Part shown: positions 44,965 through 53,805 of the stretch, piece after piece
Position numbering within the stretch: the first letter of the stretch is position 1
How the letters are laid out: each line of letters starts with the position of its first letter
Translations under genes and position numbers: made by a program
From: Novacetimonas cocois
GTDB lineage: Bacteria; Pseudomonadota; Alphaproteobacteria; Acetobacterales; Acetobacteraceae
Direction of reading: 5' to 3'
DNA length: 64,000 nt
Assembly: GCF_003311635.1 (NCBI RefSeq)
Contig: NZ_QEXL01000010.1
Coordinates: 1 to 64,000, forward strand
Notes under the pieces: model-generated
Databases searched by the model: none
The model's input: only the letters and a program-made list of their open reading frames with translations
Told to the model about the DNA's origin: nothing

Positions 44965-45798
44965 ATGCTGGGAAGTCTGCTCATCGTTTTTCGCGAGGTG
45001 CTGGAGGCCGGGCTGATCGTGGGGATCGTGCTGGCCGCGACACAGGGCATTCCCCGCCGCGGCCGCTGGGTCGCCGGGGGCATCGCGGCGGGCGCCCTTG
45101 GCGCGGGGATTGTCGCACTGTTCGCCGGTCGCCTGTCGCAGGCGCTGTCGGGCAACGGGCAGGATGTCTTTTCGGCGTCCATCCTGTGCCTCGCGGTCGT
45201 GATGCTGGGCTGGCATACCATATGGATGACGCGCCACGGCCGCGAAATGGCGGGCGACATGCGCGCGCTGGGGGCGGAGGTCGCATCGGGCGAACGTTCC
45301 CTGAGCGCGATGGCGGTGGTTGTCGCGGTCGCCGTCCTGCGTGAAGGGATGGAGGTCGTGCTGTTCCTGTACGGCATTGCCGTTTCCACCCATTCCGGCC
45401 CGCTGGCGATGCTGACGGGCGGGCTGCTGGGCATTGTCGCGGGGGGCGGGGTGTCGTGGCTGCTGTATCGCGGCCTGATCATCATTCCGCTGCATCGCCT
45501 GTTCGGCGTGACCGCCATGCTGATCGCCTTCCTTGCCGCGGGAATGGCCAGCCAGGCGGCGGCGCTGCTGGCGGGGGATGACCTCATTCCGGCATGCGGG
45601 TATGAAATGTGGGATACGTCGTGGCTGCTGTCCGATGGCAGCATGATCGGCCGCGCGGCCAAGGCGCTGTTCGGGTATTCCGACCGTCCCATGGGCATCC
45701 AGCTGATCGCGTGGGTCGTGACGCTGGCGGTGATGGTCGTCGCCACCCGGCTGGCGGAACGCAGGCCCGCGGGACGCATGCCGCAGGGGACGGCCTGA
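44965..45798 (+). CDS. FTR1-family iron permease
   Basis: A 277-residue permease with seven predicted helices and two REXLE-type iron-binding motifs: REVLEAGLIVGIVLA near the N-terminus and REGMEVVLFLYG in the fourth helix. It moves ferric iron across the inner membrane, typically with a periplasmic cupredoxin and P19. It lies 3 bp after the cupredoxin gene in one operon. Confidence 0.93.
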   Translation: MLGSLLIVFREVLEAGLIVGIVLAATQGIPRRGRWVAGGIAAGALGAGIVALFAGRLSQALSGNGQDVFSASILCLAVVMLGWHTIWMTRHGREMAGDMRALGAEVASGERSLSAMAVVVAVAVLREGMEVVLFLYGIAVSTHSGPLAMLTGGLLGIVAGGGVSWLLYRGLIIIPLHRLFGVTAMLIAFLAAGMASQAAALLAGDDLIPACGYEMWDTSWLLSDGSMIGRAAKALFGYSDRPMGIQLIAWVVTLAVMVVATRLAERRPAGRMPQGTA

Positions 45799-45820
45799 AA
45801 ACGGTTCATGGATGATGACG

Positions 45821-45898
45821 GAAGTTTTGGGGTGCCGCCTTTTTTCAGAAAGGCGGCGTTCTTATAAGCTTTTTGAAAAAAGCTTCACCAAAAACTTC
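45821..45898 (+). repeat. Two-hairpin interspersed element, copy 11
   Basis: Complete copy between the convergent 3' ends of FTR1 (+) and P19 (-). Hairpins are GCCGCC/GGCGGC and TAAGCTTTTT/AAAAAGCTTC. Confidence 0.85.
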
Positions 45899-45958
45899 TT
45901 TTCCTGATGCGCAGGGGCCGGGCATGGTCGCCCATGTCCCGGCCCGTTCCGCACGATC

Positions 45959-46483
45959 CTATTTCTGCGGATAGGAGAAGGTGAACTTTTCGGTAAACGG
46001 CTCCCAGAAGCCCGGCGTGCCGGTTTCCTGATCCACGTGATGCAGGAAGCCGTTATGTTCCGGCGAGGAGTAGCGGAGTTCCACCGTATATCTGCCGGGG
46101 CCGGCCATGCGCACGTTGTTGGCGTAATGCGGGCCGTCCTTGGCCGTCATCGCGCGCATCGTGCCGCTGCTGCTAAAGGAAGATCCCTCCTTCGTCAGGG
46201 TATAGTCGATTGTCAGATAGGGGATCCATGCCCCATCCGGATACCCCCAGACATTGTCCGCCGTGGCGTGGACATCGGTTTCAAGATGGATCGTGTCATT
46301 GCCCATCGGCATGTCGGCGGGCATGGGCGCCATGTCCACCCCGATAAGGTAGCTTGCGGCGATTTCCATGTCATGGGCCTGTACCGGCCCGCCGATCGGG
46401 TATTCACGGGCCTGTGCCTGTGAAACCGTCGCGGCAAGGCCCGTTACAAGGCCGGCGGCCATAAGACCTTTTGCGAACTGCAT
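45959..46483 (-). CDS. P19 / FtrA-type periplasmic iron-binding protein
   Basis: A 174-residue secreted protein of the Tpd/P19 family. It has a signal peptide ending SQAQA, then REYPIGGPVQAHDMEIAASYLIGVDMAPM, HLETDVHATADNVWGYPDGAWIPYLTIDY and HYANNVRM, and YSSPEHNGFLHHVDQETG. The conserved Met and His residues bind Cu/Fe. It acts with FTR1. ATG 46483 with GAGG is preferred over TTG 46492. It is convergent with FTR1 but has a matching Fur-type promoter. Confidence 0.9.
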   Translation of the reverse strand: MQFAKGLMAAGLVTGLAATVSQAQAREYPIGGPVQAHDMEIAASYLIGVDMAPMPADMPMGNDTIHLETDVHATADNVWGYPDGAWIPYLTIDYTLTKEGSSFSSSGTMRAMTAKDGPHYANNVRMAGPGRYTVELRYSSPEHNGFLHHVDQETGTPGFWEPFTEKFTFSYPQK

Positions 46484-46665
46484 GTTTTTCAACCTCTGTC
46501 AGCAGGAATGGGGGATGGGGAACATCCGCGGCCGGTCATGTCCCCCGGCGCATCCGGCGATGGTGCGCGGAAAAGTCGTGAAATCATCAATGAAGATACG
46601 AACATGTGATAATGGTGGAACATGCCCGCGCGCCATCGGCGCGGCAGGTCCCGATGAACGTGCCA

Positions 46666-46693
46666 AGGATATGAGAATAATTATCAATGTCAA
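46666..46693 (-). promoter_or_regulatory. Fur box in the P19 promoter
   Basis: On the minus strand TTGACA (46693-46688), a 16-bp spacer TTGATAATTATTCTCA and TATCCT (46671-46666). The spacer is a good Fur box (GATAATtATTcTC). The leader to the P19 ATG would be about 175 nt. Confidence 0.75.
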
Positions 46694-46894
46694 TACAGGA
46701 GCATGACCGCCCGGCGAAAAAGCCCGCAATATTCCCCCACGTTTGCGTCATGGGCCGCCCGTGTCGGCATCAGGCCACCGGCGCGGGGGAACGCCGTCAG
46801 CCGGGACGTCGCGTTCAACGGACGTTGATGCAGGTTATGGTCCCCCATTCCCGCCGGACGGTATAGGATTGTCCCACATCAGCAGGAGGACACG

Positions 46895-47665
46895 ATGATG
46901 CGCGTATCGGGAAAAGTCGCGCTGGTAACTGGCGCGGCGCTGGGTATCGGCAGGGCGACGGCGGGGCTTCTGGCGAAAGAAGGGGCGAAGGTCGTCATCG
47001 GCGACCTCAAGACGGCGGAAGGCCACGCCGCCGTCGCGGAAATTGAGGCCGCCGGAGGGGAGGCCATGTTCGTCGAACTGAACGTGGCGGACGAGGAGGA
47101 CTGGAAAAAGGCGATGGCGGCCATCCTCGCGCGTTTCGGGCGTCTGGACATCGCGGTCAACAACGCGGGCATCGCGTGGTCGGGCACGGTGGAAAGCACG
47201 GACCTTGCGACATGGCGGCGGGTGCAGTCGATCAACCTTGACGGTGTGTTTCTTGGCACGAAATACGCGGTGGAGGCGATGAAACCGCACAGGTCGGGTT
47301 CGATCGTCAACCTGTCCTCCATCGAGGGGCTGGTGGGCGATCCCACCCTTGCCGCCTATAACGCCAGCAAGGGCGGCGTGCGCCTGTTCACGAAATCCGC
47401 CGCCCTGCACTGCGCGAAATCCGGCTATAACATCCGGGTCAATTCCGTGCATCCCGGCTATATCTGGACGCCGATGGTCCAGGGGCTGACCCATGATACC
47501 CCCGATCAGGAGGCGGCGCGCCAGAGGCTGATCGCGCTGCATCCGCTGGGTCATCTGGGGGAACCGGATGACATCGCCTATGGCATCCTGTTCCTTGCCT
47601 CTGACGAATCCAAGTTCATGACCGGCAGCGAACTGGTGATCGACGGCGGATATACCGCCCAGTAA
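46895..47665 (+). CDS. Classical short-chain dehydrogenase/reductase
   Basis: A 256-residue NAD(P)-dependent SDR with the cofactor motif TGAALGIG (about 14-21), NNAG (about 89), catalytic Ser in NLSSIEG, YNASK (Tyr/Lys about 155-159) and a C-terminal GGYTAQ. It resembles cyclohexanol, levodione or R-specific alcohol dehydrogenases; the substrate is not readable. AGGAGG precedes the tandem ATGATG start. Confidence 0.9.
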   Translation: MMRVSGKVALVTGAALGIGRATAGLLAKEGAKVVIGDLKTAEGHAAVAEIEAAGGEAMFVELNVADEEDWKKAMAAILARFGRLDIAVNNAGIAWSGTVESTDLATWRRVQSINLDGVFLGTKYAVEAMKPHRSGSIVNLSSIEGLVGDPTLAAYNASKGGVRLFTKSAALHCAKSGYNIRVNSVHPGYIWTPMVQGLTHDTPDQEAARQRLIALHPLGHLGEPDDIAYGILFLASDESKFMTGSELVIDGGYTAQ

Positions 47666-47694
47666 AACTGGTCCTGACAGGCATTATTGATTGA

Positions 47695-47771
47695 AAGTTT
47701 TTGGGTGCCGCCTTTTTTCAAAAAGGCGGCGTTCTTTAAAGCTTTTTGAAAAAAGCTTCACCAAAAACTTC
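47695..47771 (+). repeat. Two-hairpin interspersed element, copy 12 (near-consensus)
   Basis: Close to the consensus of the family: outer arms AAGTTTTTGG/CCAAAAACTT, GCCGCC/GGCGGC and AAAGCTTTTT/AAAAAGCTTC. It lies between the convergent 3' ends of the SDR and the TonB receptor genes. Confidence 0.88.
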
Positions 47772-47802
47772 TTTACGATTTGCCCAAGGGCGCGCGGGGT
47801 CG

Positions 47803-50118
47803 TCAGAACCGCTGTGACAGGCCCGTCAGGATGGTGCGGCGCAGCCCGTATTGCGGTGCACCGACGCCAATCCCGCTGCCATCGCGCAGTTCATAGCGCC
47901 GGTCGAACAGGTTGATGACATCCAGCCGCAGCTGCGTGCGTTTCAGGAAGCTGACATGGAAAAGGTCCTGGAACGACTGCACCAGCGACAGGTTGAACGT
48001 CACGTATTGCGGAACCTTTGCCCCGTTGGGGATGGCGCCATCGGCACGCAGGCCGCTGCCATACACCATGGTGGCGGACAGGCGCGTCGGGTGCCCGGTC
48101 TGGTAAAACGCGGTATAGCTTCCCCCGGCGGAGGCGGTCCACCGCTGGTCATGGTCAAGGTGGATCCAGTGGTTGCGGATATAGGACAGGTCGGCGGGAT
48201 CGAAATTCCACTGCGCGCTGGTAATGTCCTCCCCCATCGCGCGGGACCATGCGAAATTGCCGTAAACGGAAAAGGGACCATGGGTATAATCGGTGGCGAA
48301 TTCGTAACCATGGGCCTTGCCCTTGCGGTAATTGAAGGCCGACAGGATGATGGGGGAACCGAACTGCCCTTCGTCGATCATGTTGCGCGCAAGCTTCAGA
48401 TACGCGTCAAAGGACGCGTGCCATCCCGGCAGCAGCATCTGTGAAATGCCCGCGTCGAAATAATGGTCGCGCTCCGCCTTGACGGTGGTGTCCTGCAACG
48501 TGCCGGGTGCGGCCGAGGTATTGGCGAATTTGTCCAGCGACGTGCCCCCCACCAGTTCGAATGGCGGCGGGGTGAAGTACCGTGAATATCCCGCATGCAG
48601 CGTGCCGCCATGCCAGGGCTGCCACACGACGTTGATGCGCGGGCTGACCTGCTTGGAATGGGTGTATTCGTCCACGCCGTCAAAACGCAGGCCGTAATTG
48701 ATCGTAAGGTTGCGCACCGGCTGCCACTCGTCCTGCGCATACAGGCCGTACATCCACCCGGTCCGGCCATTGCCGTCGTGAATGGTTTCGGTCGCGCCGC
48801 TGAAGATCGCGTTTCCGTCGCTGTCGGTCCCGGTCTGGGGATAGACGGTGGAATCCGTCTGCGACACCGTGCGTTCGACATAGGCCTGGTACCCGAAACG
48901 CACCGTATGGTGGGGGGCCGCGTGCCATGTCACGTCACTTTGCGATCCGGTGGACATCACCGATCGCTGCGCGTTCTGCGCGATGCCGTTATAGACAAGG
49001 TCCCCAAGCGGGTCGGGTGAATAGCCAAGCGAGCTGTAACGCGAGAAAACCGATGACTGCAGGCTAAAATTCCCGATTTCCTTCTGCAGCGACAGGATCG
49101 CGAAATCGGTGATTTCCTTCTGCCGTTCATTCAGGCTGGCGCTGTCGCCCGTGCCATAGACCTGCTGCGCAAGCTGGCTGTTGAGGAAGTCGGGGTTCGC
49201 AAACTGCCTCTGCTGTCCGGGATTGTTCGGAAGCTGGTAATAGGCGTTGGAAACCCCGGCGGTAAAGCTGATGCGCGTGGTGTCGTCAACCGTGTACCGC
49301 AGGTGGCCAAGGAAATGGTACTGGTTGCTCAGGTCATGCAGGGCATTGAACTTTGGGGTGGTGTTTTCGATGCCCACGCGGTCATGCACGAAATCGGCGG
49401 TGACGAAGTAATCCCACTTCCCATGACTTCCGCCATATTGCAGCGAGGGAAAGAAGTAATCCCGCGCCCCGCCATAGATCGAGACCTCGCCCCCCGGATC
49501 GGCGCTGCCGTCCTTGGTCGTGATGTCGATGACGCCCGCCTGCTGGAAGCCGTATTCGCTGGGCAGCGCGCCGGTCGTCAGCGACATGGAATGGGCAAAG
49601 CGCGTCATCAGCGTCTGCCCGAAGACGCTCAGCCCCTCGGGCAGCTGCACGCCATCGAGGCGGAACTGAACCTCGTTATGGTCGCCGCGGATGTGGATCT
49701 GCCCGTAACTGTCCTGCGCCACGCCCGGCGCCTGCAGCAGGACGGCGTTCATCGGGGCGTTGTCGCCACCGGGGATGGTTTCGATATCCCTGCGCGAAAA
49801 GCGGTAGGTGGTGGCCCCCGTCGCCGGCTGCAGGGCCGAACGCATGCGGTCCAGCCGCGCATTGACGTTAATATGTTCGCCCTTGCTGTCGGAAAAGCTG
49901 GTGACGGTCTGTTTCGGGTGCGTGGAGTGCTGTGCGTCGTCTGTGGGCTGCGCGTTGTCGGCGGGCTGTGCGCTGTCGAAGGAGGTACGGGCACCCTGGG
50001 GCGTGACGTCGGCGGCACGGGCCACGCCCGACAGCACGACCGGCAGGCATACCGTTCCCGCCAGCAGGCAGGACAGTGGCAGCGTGGAAAATGACAGGGC
50101 GCAACCGGAAACGTTCAT
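47803..50118 (-). CDS. TonB-dependent outer-membrane receptor
   Basis: A receptor of about 771 residues. It has a signal peptide (ending GVARA about 35), a spacer with a degenerate AQPADN/AQPTDD repeat, a TonB-box-like region, then a plug (MNAVLLQAPGVAQDSYGQIHIRGDHNEVQFRLDGVQLPEG) and a barrel ending in GLSQRF. The ligand is unknown. ATG 50118 gives the signal peptide; ATG 50142 would add eight residues. Its leader shares CGCACCCTATGT with the TonB receptor at 37-39.8 kb. Confidence 0.9.
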   Translation of the reverse strand: MNVSGCALSFSTLPLSCLLAGTVCLPVVLSGVARAADVTPQGARTSFDSAQPADNAQPTDDAQHSTHPKQTVTSFSDSKGEHINVNARLDRMRSALQPATGATTYRFSRRDIETIPGGDNAPMNAVLLQAPGVAQDSYGQIHIRGDHNEVQFRLDGVQLPEGLSVFGQTLMTRFAHSMSLTTGALPSEYGFQQAGVIDITTKDGSADPGGEVSIYGGARDYFFPSLQYGGSHGKWDYFVTADFVHDRVGIENTTPKFNALHDLSNQYHFLGHLRYTVDDTTRISFTAGVSNAYYQLPNNPGQQRQFANPDFLNSQLAQQVYGTGDSASLNERQKEITDFAILSLQKEIGNFSLQSSVFSRYSSLGYSPDPLGDLVYNGIAQNAQRSVMSTGSQSDVTWHAAPHHTVRFGYQAYVERTVSQTDSTVYPQTGTDSDGNAIFSGATETIHDGNGRTGWMYGLYAQDEWQPVRNLTINYGLRFDGVDEYTHSKQVSPRINVVWQPWHGGTLHAGYSRYFTPPPFELVGGTSLDKFANTSAAPGTLQDTTVKAERDHYFDAGISQMLLPGWHASFDAYLKLARNMIDEGQFGSPIILSAFNYRKGKAHGYEFATDYTHGPFSVYGNFAWSRAMGEDITSAQWNFDPADLSYIRNHWIHLDHDQRWTASAGGSYTAFYQTGHPTRLSATMVYGSGLRADGAIPNGAKVPQYVTFNLSLVQSFQDLFHVSFLKRTQLRLDVINLFDRRYELRDGSGIGVGAPQYGLRRTILTGLSQRF

Positions 50119-50281
50119 TGTAAGGCCTGCGTTAGGGATCATGCGGAATGGCTTCTGCGACGCACCCTATGTGTAATGTTATACTATATCAATAGTACGA
50201 TGAGAGGATCCTCCCGATTCATTGCGAAATCGTGACATGAAAGCCACACCATGCGCGGGCGGGATGAAGAGGAACGGCCCG

Positions 50282-50701
50282 TCAGACGGAACTCAGCATG
50301 ATGCTGGTTTCGGAGTTTAGGACCCCGTCGATCGTGCGAACCTCGCGCAGGACGCGGTCGAAATCGCGCAGGTTGTCGGCCCGGATTTCCGCGATCAGGT
50401 CCCACGCCCCGTTCGTCGTGTGCAGGGTATGGAGTTCGGGCATGCCGCGCAGCTGGCGGATGATTTCGGTGGTGGATTTACCCGCCACCTCGATCAGCAT
50501 GACGGCGCGGATTTCGTCATGTTCGCGCCGCGCGCGGATGGTGAAGCCAAGGATCGTCCCGCTGTCGAGCAGCCGGTCAAGGCGCGTCTGCACCGTCGCG
50601 CGTGAAATCCCCAGCGCGAGGGCAAGCTGCGCGATGGGCGCGCGCCCGTCCGCGCGCAGCAGGGCGATCAGTTTCCGGTCAGGGGCATCGGGCGTGTACA
50701 T
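50282..50701 (-). CDS. Lrp/AsnC-family regulator
   Basis: A 139-residue amino-acid-responsive regulator with an N-terminal helix-turn-helix (PIAQLALALGISRATVQTRLDRLLDSG) and a RAM ligand domain (VMLIEVAGKSTTEIIRQLRG, TNGAWDLIAEIRADN). It is divergent from ocd-ctlX across 130 bp and probably regulates them, perhaps in response to ornithine, citrulline or proline. Confidence 0.9.
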   Translation of the reverse strand: MYTPDAPDRKLIALLRADGRAPIAQLALALGISRATVQTRLDRLLDSGTILGFTIRARREHDEIRAVMLIEVAGKSTTEIIRQLRGMPELHTLHTTNGAWDLIAEIRADNLRDFDRVLREVRTIDGVLNSETSIMLSSV

Positions 50702-50831
50702 GCGGCGATCTGTAAGGCAGCGATGCGCAATATGAAAGGAATTTGGCCCGGATCATGATAATGTTGATATTCCCCCTGACATCCTGACAGGGCACGATTG
50801 CATGGAATGGCGATGATGGGGTGGGTGAAGC

Positions 50832-51872
50832 ATGGTCCAGTATGTCGGCACGACCAATCTTGCCCGGCTGGTCAGGCATGTCGGGCTGGAGGCATTCCTG
50901 CGCGGGCTGGCCGGGTATATCGAGGACGATTTCCGCCGCTGGCCCCAATTCGAGAAGATACCCCGCCTTGCCAGCCATTCCGCCAGTGGCGTGATCGAAC
51001 TGATGCCCACCAGCGACGGCGCGCTGTATGCGTTCAAGTATGTCAACGGCCACCCGTGCAATACCGCCGCCGGGCTGCAGACGGTCACGGCGTTTGGCGT
51101 CCTGTCGGATGTCGCGACGGGCTATCCGCTGCTGCTGTCGGAAATGACGCTGCTGACGGCGCTGCGCACGGCGGCGACATCGGCGCTGGTGGCGCGCAGC
51201 CTTGCGCGGCGCGGGTCGCGGGTCATGGCGATGATCGGGCTGGGCGCGCAGTCGGAATTCCAGGCGATGGCGTTCCGGGCGCTGACGGATGTGCGCCGCC
51301 TCCAGGTCCATGACACCGACCCGGCCGCGGCGCGCAAGTTCATGCGCAACATGGCCCGTGCGGGGATGGAGGTCACACTGATGCCCACCAGCACCGGCGC
51401 CGTGATGGGGGCGGACATCATCACCACGATCACGGCGGACAAGCAGCAGGCGACGGTCCTGTCGGACAACATGGTCGGCCCCGGCGTCCACATCAACGCG
51501 GTGGGCGGTGACTGCCCCGGCAAGACGGAGCTGCAGCCCGGGATCCTGTCGCGGGGCCGGGTGTTTGTGGAACTGCCGGAACAGACACGCGTGGAGGGGG
51601 AGATCCAGCAGATGCCCGATGATTTTCCCGTCACGGAAATATGGCGGGTCCTGGCCGGGCACGAACCGGGGCGCGTATCGGACCACGACATCACCATCTT
51701 TGATTCCGTGGGATTCGCGACCGAGGATTTTTCCGCCCTGCGTTATGTCCGCGACGGCGTGGCAGGAACGGATTTCTGTGCCGACATCGACCTTCTGACA
51801 GCGCCGCGCGATCCGCGCGACCTGTTCGGGCTGCTTGACCTTCATGAACCAGAGGCAGGGAATTCCATATGA
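50832..51872 (+). CDS. Ornithine cyclodeaminase family protein
   Basis: A 346-residue member of the ornithine cyclodeaminase/mu-crystallin family, which converts ornithine to proline and ammonia with bound NAD. Family segments are IPRLASHSASGVIELMPTSDG, YAFKYVNGHP, LTALRTAATSALVARSLARRG, MAMIGLGAQSEFQAMAF and GVHINAVGGDCPGKTEL. Its stop overlaps the ctlX start (ATGA), coupling it to a citrulline hydrolase. Confidence 0.93.
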   Translation: MVQYVGTTNLARLVRHVGLEAFLRGLAGYIEDDFRRWPQFEKIPRLASHSASGVIELMPTSDGALYAFKYVNGHPCNTAAGLQTVTAFGVLSDVATGYPLLLSEMTLLTALRTAATSALVARSLARRGSRVMAMIGLGAQSEFQAMAFRALTDVRRLQVHDTDPAAARKFMRNMARAGMEVTLMPTSTGAVMGADIITTITADKQQATVLSDNMVGPGVHINAVGGDCPGKTELQPGILSRGRVFVELPEQTRVEGEIQQMPDDFPVTEIWRVLAGHEPGRVSDHDITIFDSVGFATEDFSALRYVRDGVAGTDFCADIDLLTAPRDPRDLFGLLDLHEPEAGNSI

Positions 51873-52810
51873 AAACAATGTCCGTGCAGGCCCCCCGGGG
51901 CGTGGTGATGATCCGTCCGCATCATTTCCACCCCAACCCCGAAACCGAATCCGACAACGCGTTCCAGTCCCGCGACGCCACCCGCACGGCCGAACGTATC
52001 GCGGCTCAGGCCCATGCCGAGGTCACGCAGGTCGCGCAGCGCCTGCAGGATGCGGGCGTCAGCGTGCACATGTTCGAGGACGAAGGCCGCCAGACGCCGG
52101 ATTCCGTCTTTCCCAACAACTGGTTTTCAACCCATGCGGGCGGGCATGTCGCGCTGTACCCGATGTTTTCGCCCAGCCGCCGCCGCGAACGGCGCAGCGA
52201 CATCATAGAGATGCTCAAGCACCGGTATCGGGTGCAGGACGTGATCGATTATTCCGGGCTGGAACAGGACAATGTCTTCCTTGAGGGCACGGGGGCTATG
52301 GTCCTCGACCATATCGAACGCGTGGCCTATGCCGCGAAATCCAACCGCACCAACGAAGTCGCGCTGGAGCGGTTCTGTACCCACTTCAATTTCGAACCCA
52401 TCGTGTTCGACGCGGCGGATGCGGCCGGCCGCCGCATCTATCACACCAATGTCCTGATGTGCATCGGCACCGGTTTCGCGATGGTAAGCCTGTCGTCCAT
52501 TACCGATCCCACGCGCCGGGCGGAAATCGCGCAGCGCCTGTGCGATAACGGACGTGAACTGGTGGACCTGTCGCATGAACAGGTGGCTCAATTCGCGGGC
52601 AACGCCATTGAACTGGCGGGACGGGACGGGCCCGTGCTGGCGCTTTCGCGTCGGGCATGGGCGTCCCTGACCCCGTCGCAGCAGGCGGTGATCGAACGGT
52701 TTGCCCATGTCCTGGCGCTGGAGGTTCCGACGATCGAACTGGCGGGCGGTTCGGTGCGCTGCATGCTGGCGGGAATTCACCTCACCCCGCGCCCGCGCAA
52801 CGCCTTGTAA
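51869..52810 (+). CDS. ctlX: Citrulline hydrolase-like, guanidine-modifying enzyme (CtlX family)
   Basis: A 313-residue member of the amidinotransferase/guanidino-hydrolase fold. Markers are MIRPHHFHPNPETESDNAFQ, VFPNNWFSTHAGGHVALYPM, the Glu of FLEGTGAMVLDH, YHTNVLMCIG with His, and the C-terminal nucleophile region GGSVRCMLAGIHL. CtlX-type enzymes split citrulline to ornithine, CO2 and ammonia, which feeds the adjacent cyclodeaminase to give proline. A dimethylarginine or arginine substrate cannot be excluded. Confidence 0.85.
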   Translation: MKTMSVQAPRGVVMIRPHHFHPNPETESDNAFQSRDATRTAERIAAQAHAEVTQVAQRLQDAGVSVHMFEDEGRQTPDSVFPNNWFSTHAGGHVALYPMFSPSRRRERRSDIIEMLKHRYRVQDVIDYSGLEQDNVFLEGTGAMVLDHIERVAYAAKSNRTNEVALERFCTHFNFEPIVFDAADAAGRRIYHTNVLMCIGTGFAMVSLSSITDPTRRAEIAQRLCDNGRELVDLSHEQVAQFAGNAIELAGRDGPVLALSRRAWASLTPSQQAVIERFAHVLALEVPTIELAGGSVRCMLAGIHLTPRPRNAL

Positions 52811-52818
52811 ATCCCAGG

Positions 52819-52898
52819 AAAGTTTTTGGTGAAGCTTTTTGCAAAAAGCTTCACAAGGACGCTGCCTTTTTAGGGAAAAGGCGGCACCCAAAAACTTC
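52819..52898 (-). repeat. Two-hairpin interspersed element, copy 13
   Basis: Reverse-orientation copy between the convergent 3' ends of ctlX (+) and a small secreted protein (-). GAAGCTTTTT/AAAAAGCTTC is intact; the GC hairpin GCCGCC/GGCAGC has one mismatch. Confidence 0.8.
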
Positions 52899-52931
52899 TT
52901 ATGACTTTATCGGCCGGTTATGTGCTCCCTT

Positions 52932-53279
52932 TCAGGGGGCTTCGGGTGGCGGGGGCTGGCTTTCCGGTCGGGACGGGGATGCGCCTGTCGTGGCGGGCGG
53001 TGTCGCGCGGGGCGCGCTTTCGGTCGCGGGCAGGCGCGGCAGCGGATGGGTCGGTTTGGCGGGCAGTGGCTCCGTCTTGCGCGAATAGGGCTGGAGCCGT
53101 TGCAGGGCCGAGGGGGAATCGTCGCCCGGGCGGTCCACGCTGGGGTCGTTGGGGTGTTTCTGCGCCCATGCCGGGGCCATCCCGCCCGCAAGCGACAGGC
53201 ACGACAGCACGAGGACGGTTACGGCCGGCCAGCCCGTGACCGGACGGCGGACCGAAGAGTGCACGCGAACATGTTGCAT
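52932..53279 (-). CDS. Small secreted proline-rich protein
   Basis: A 115-residue protein with a clear signal peptide (hydrophobic VTVLVLSCLSLAGG, ending PAWA about 39). The mature part is short, polar and Pro-rich, ending PPPPEAP. I do not recognise a family. The periplasm or outer surface is the likely location. It is downstream of a small lipoprotein gene on the same strand. Confidence 0.55.
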   Translation of the reverse strand: MQHVRVHSSVRRPVTGWPAVTVLVLSCLSLAGGMAPAWAQKHPNDPSVDRPGDDSPSALQRLQPYSRKTEPLPAKPTHPLPRLPATESAPRATPPATTGASPSRPESQPPPPEAP

Positions 53280-53346
53280 GACGTGATATCCACAAAAAAC
53301 CTGAATGGCATCATGATATCCGGCACGTCAGGGGCTGCGGGTGGTG

Positions 53347-53529
53347 TCACTCCGTCGGGCAGGGCGGGGCGCTGCCATCGGCGCAGACGACTTTCGATCC
53401 CTGCGGCACCACGATGACCGTCCGGTCATGCGTATCGTCGCTGCCGCACCCGGCAAGGGACAGCGCCATGCCCATGGGCAGGAGAATAAGCGCAAGAGGC
53501 AAGGACTGTCTTCTGCGGGTCCGCATCAT
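53347..53529 (-). CDS. Small lipoprotein
   Basis: A 60-residue predicted lipoprotein. The positively charged start MMRTRRR is followed by a hydrophobic stretch and a lipobox LAGC (Cys about 27), then a short mature part DRTVIVVPQGSKVVCADGS. The function is unknown. Two more Cys residues could form a disulphide. Confidence 0.65.
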   Translation of the reverse strand: MMRTRRRQSLPLALILLPMGMALSLAGCGSDDTHDRTVIVVPQGSKVVCADGSAPPCPTE

Positions 53530-53727
53530 GGGCGAGTCTCCCGATTCCCTGGCGTTCGTATGTCAGGATTTCCCTGTCATGGCGATATCGCATCAGGCCG
53601 GCAACAGTTCCGGCGCATGTCGGGACAGGCCGGAACCGCCCGGTCCGGGGTCGTGGAATTTCGACCGGATGGTCCCAAAAATGTTTCAAAAGATTGCCTG
53701 CGGGTGGCCTGTTGATAAAAACGACAG

Positions 53728-53804
53728 GCGTTTTGGGGGTGGCCTTTCGTTCAGGAAGGCGACGTTTTTTGAAGCTTTTTGTAAAAAGCTTCACCAAAAA
53801 CTTC
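53728..53804 (+). repeat. Two-hairpin interspersed element, copy 14
   Basis: Hairpin one is diverged (GTGGCC/GGCGAC) and hairpin two is GAAGCTTTTT/AAAAAGCTTC. It lies upstream of the small lipoprotein, one of the few copies not at a known 3' end. Confidence 0.75.
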
Positions 53805-53805
53805 T

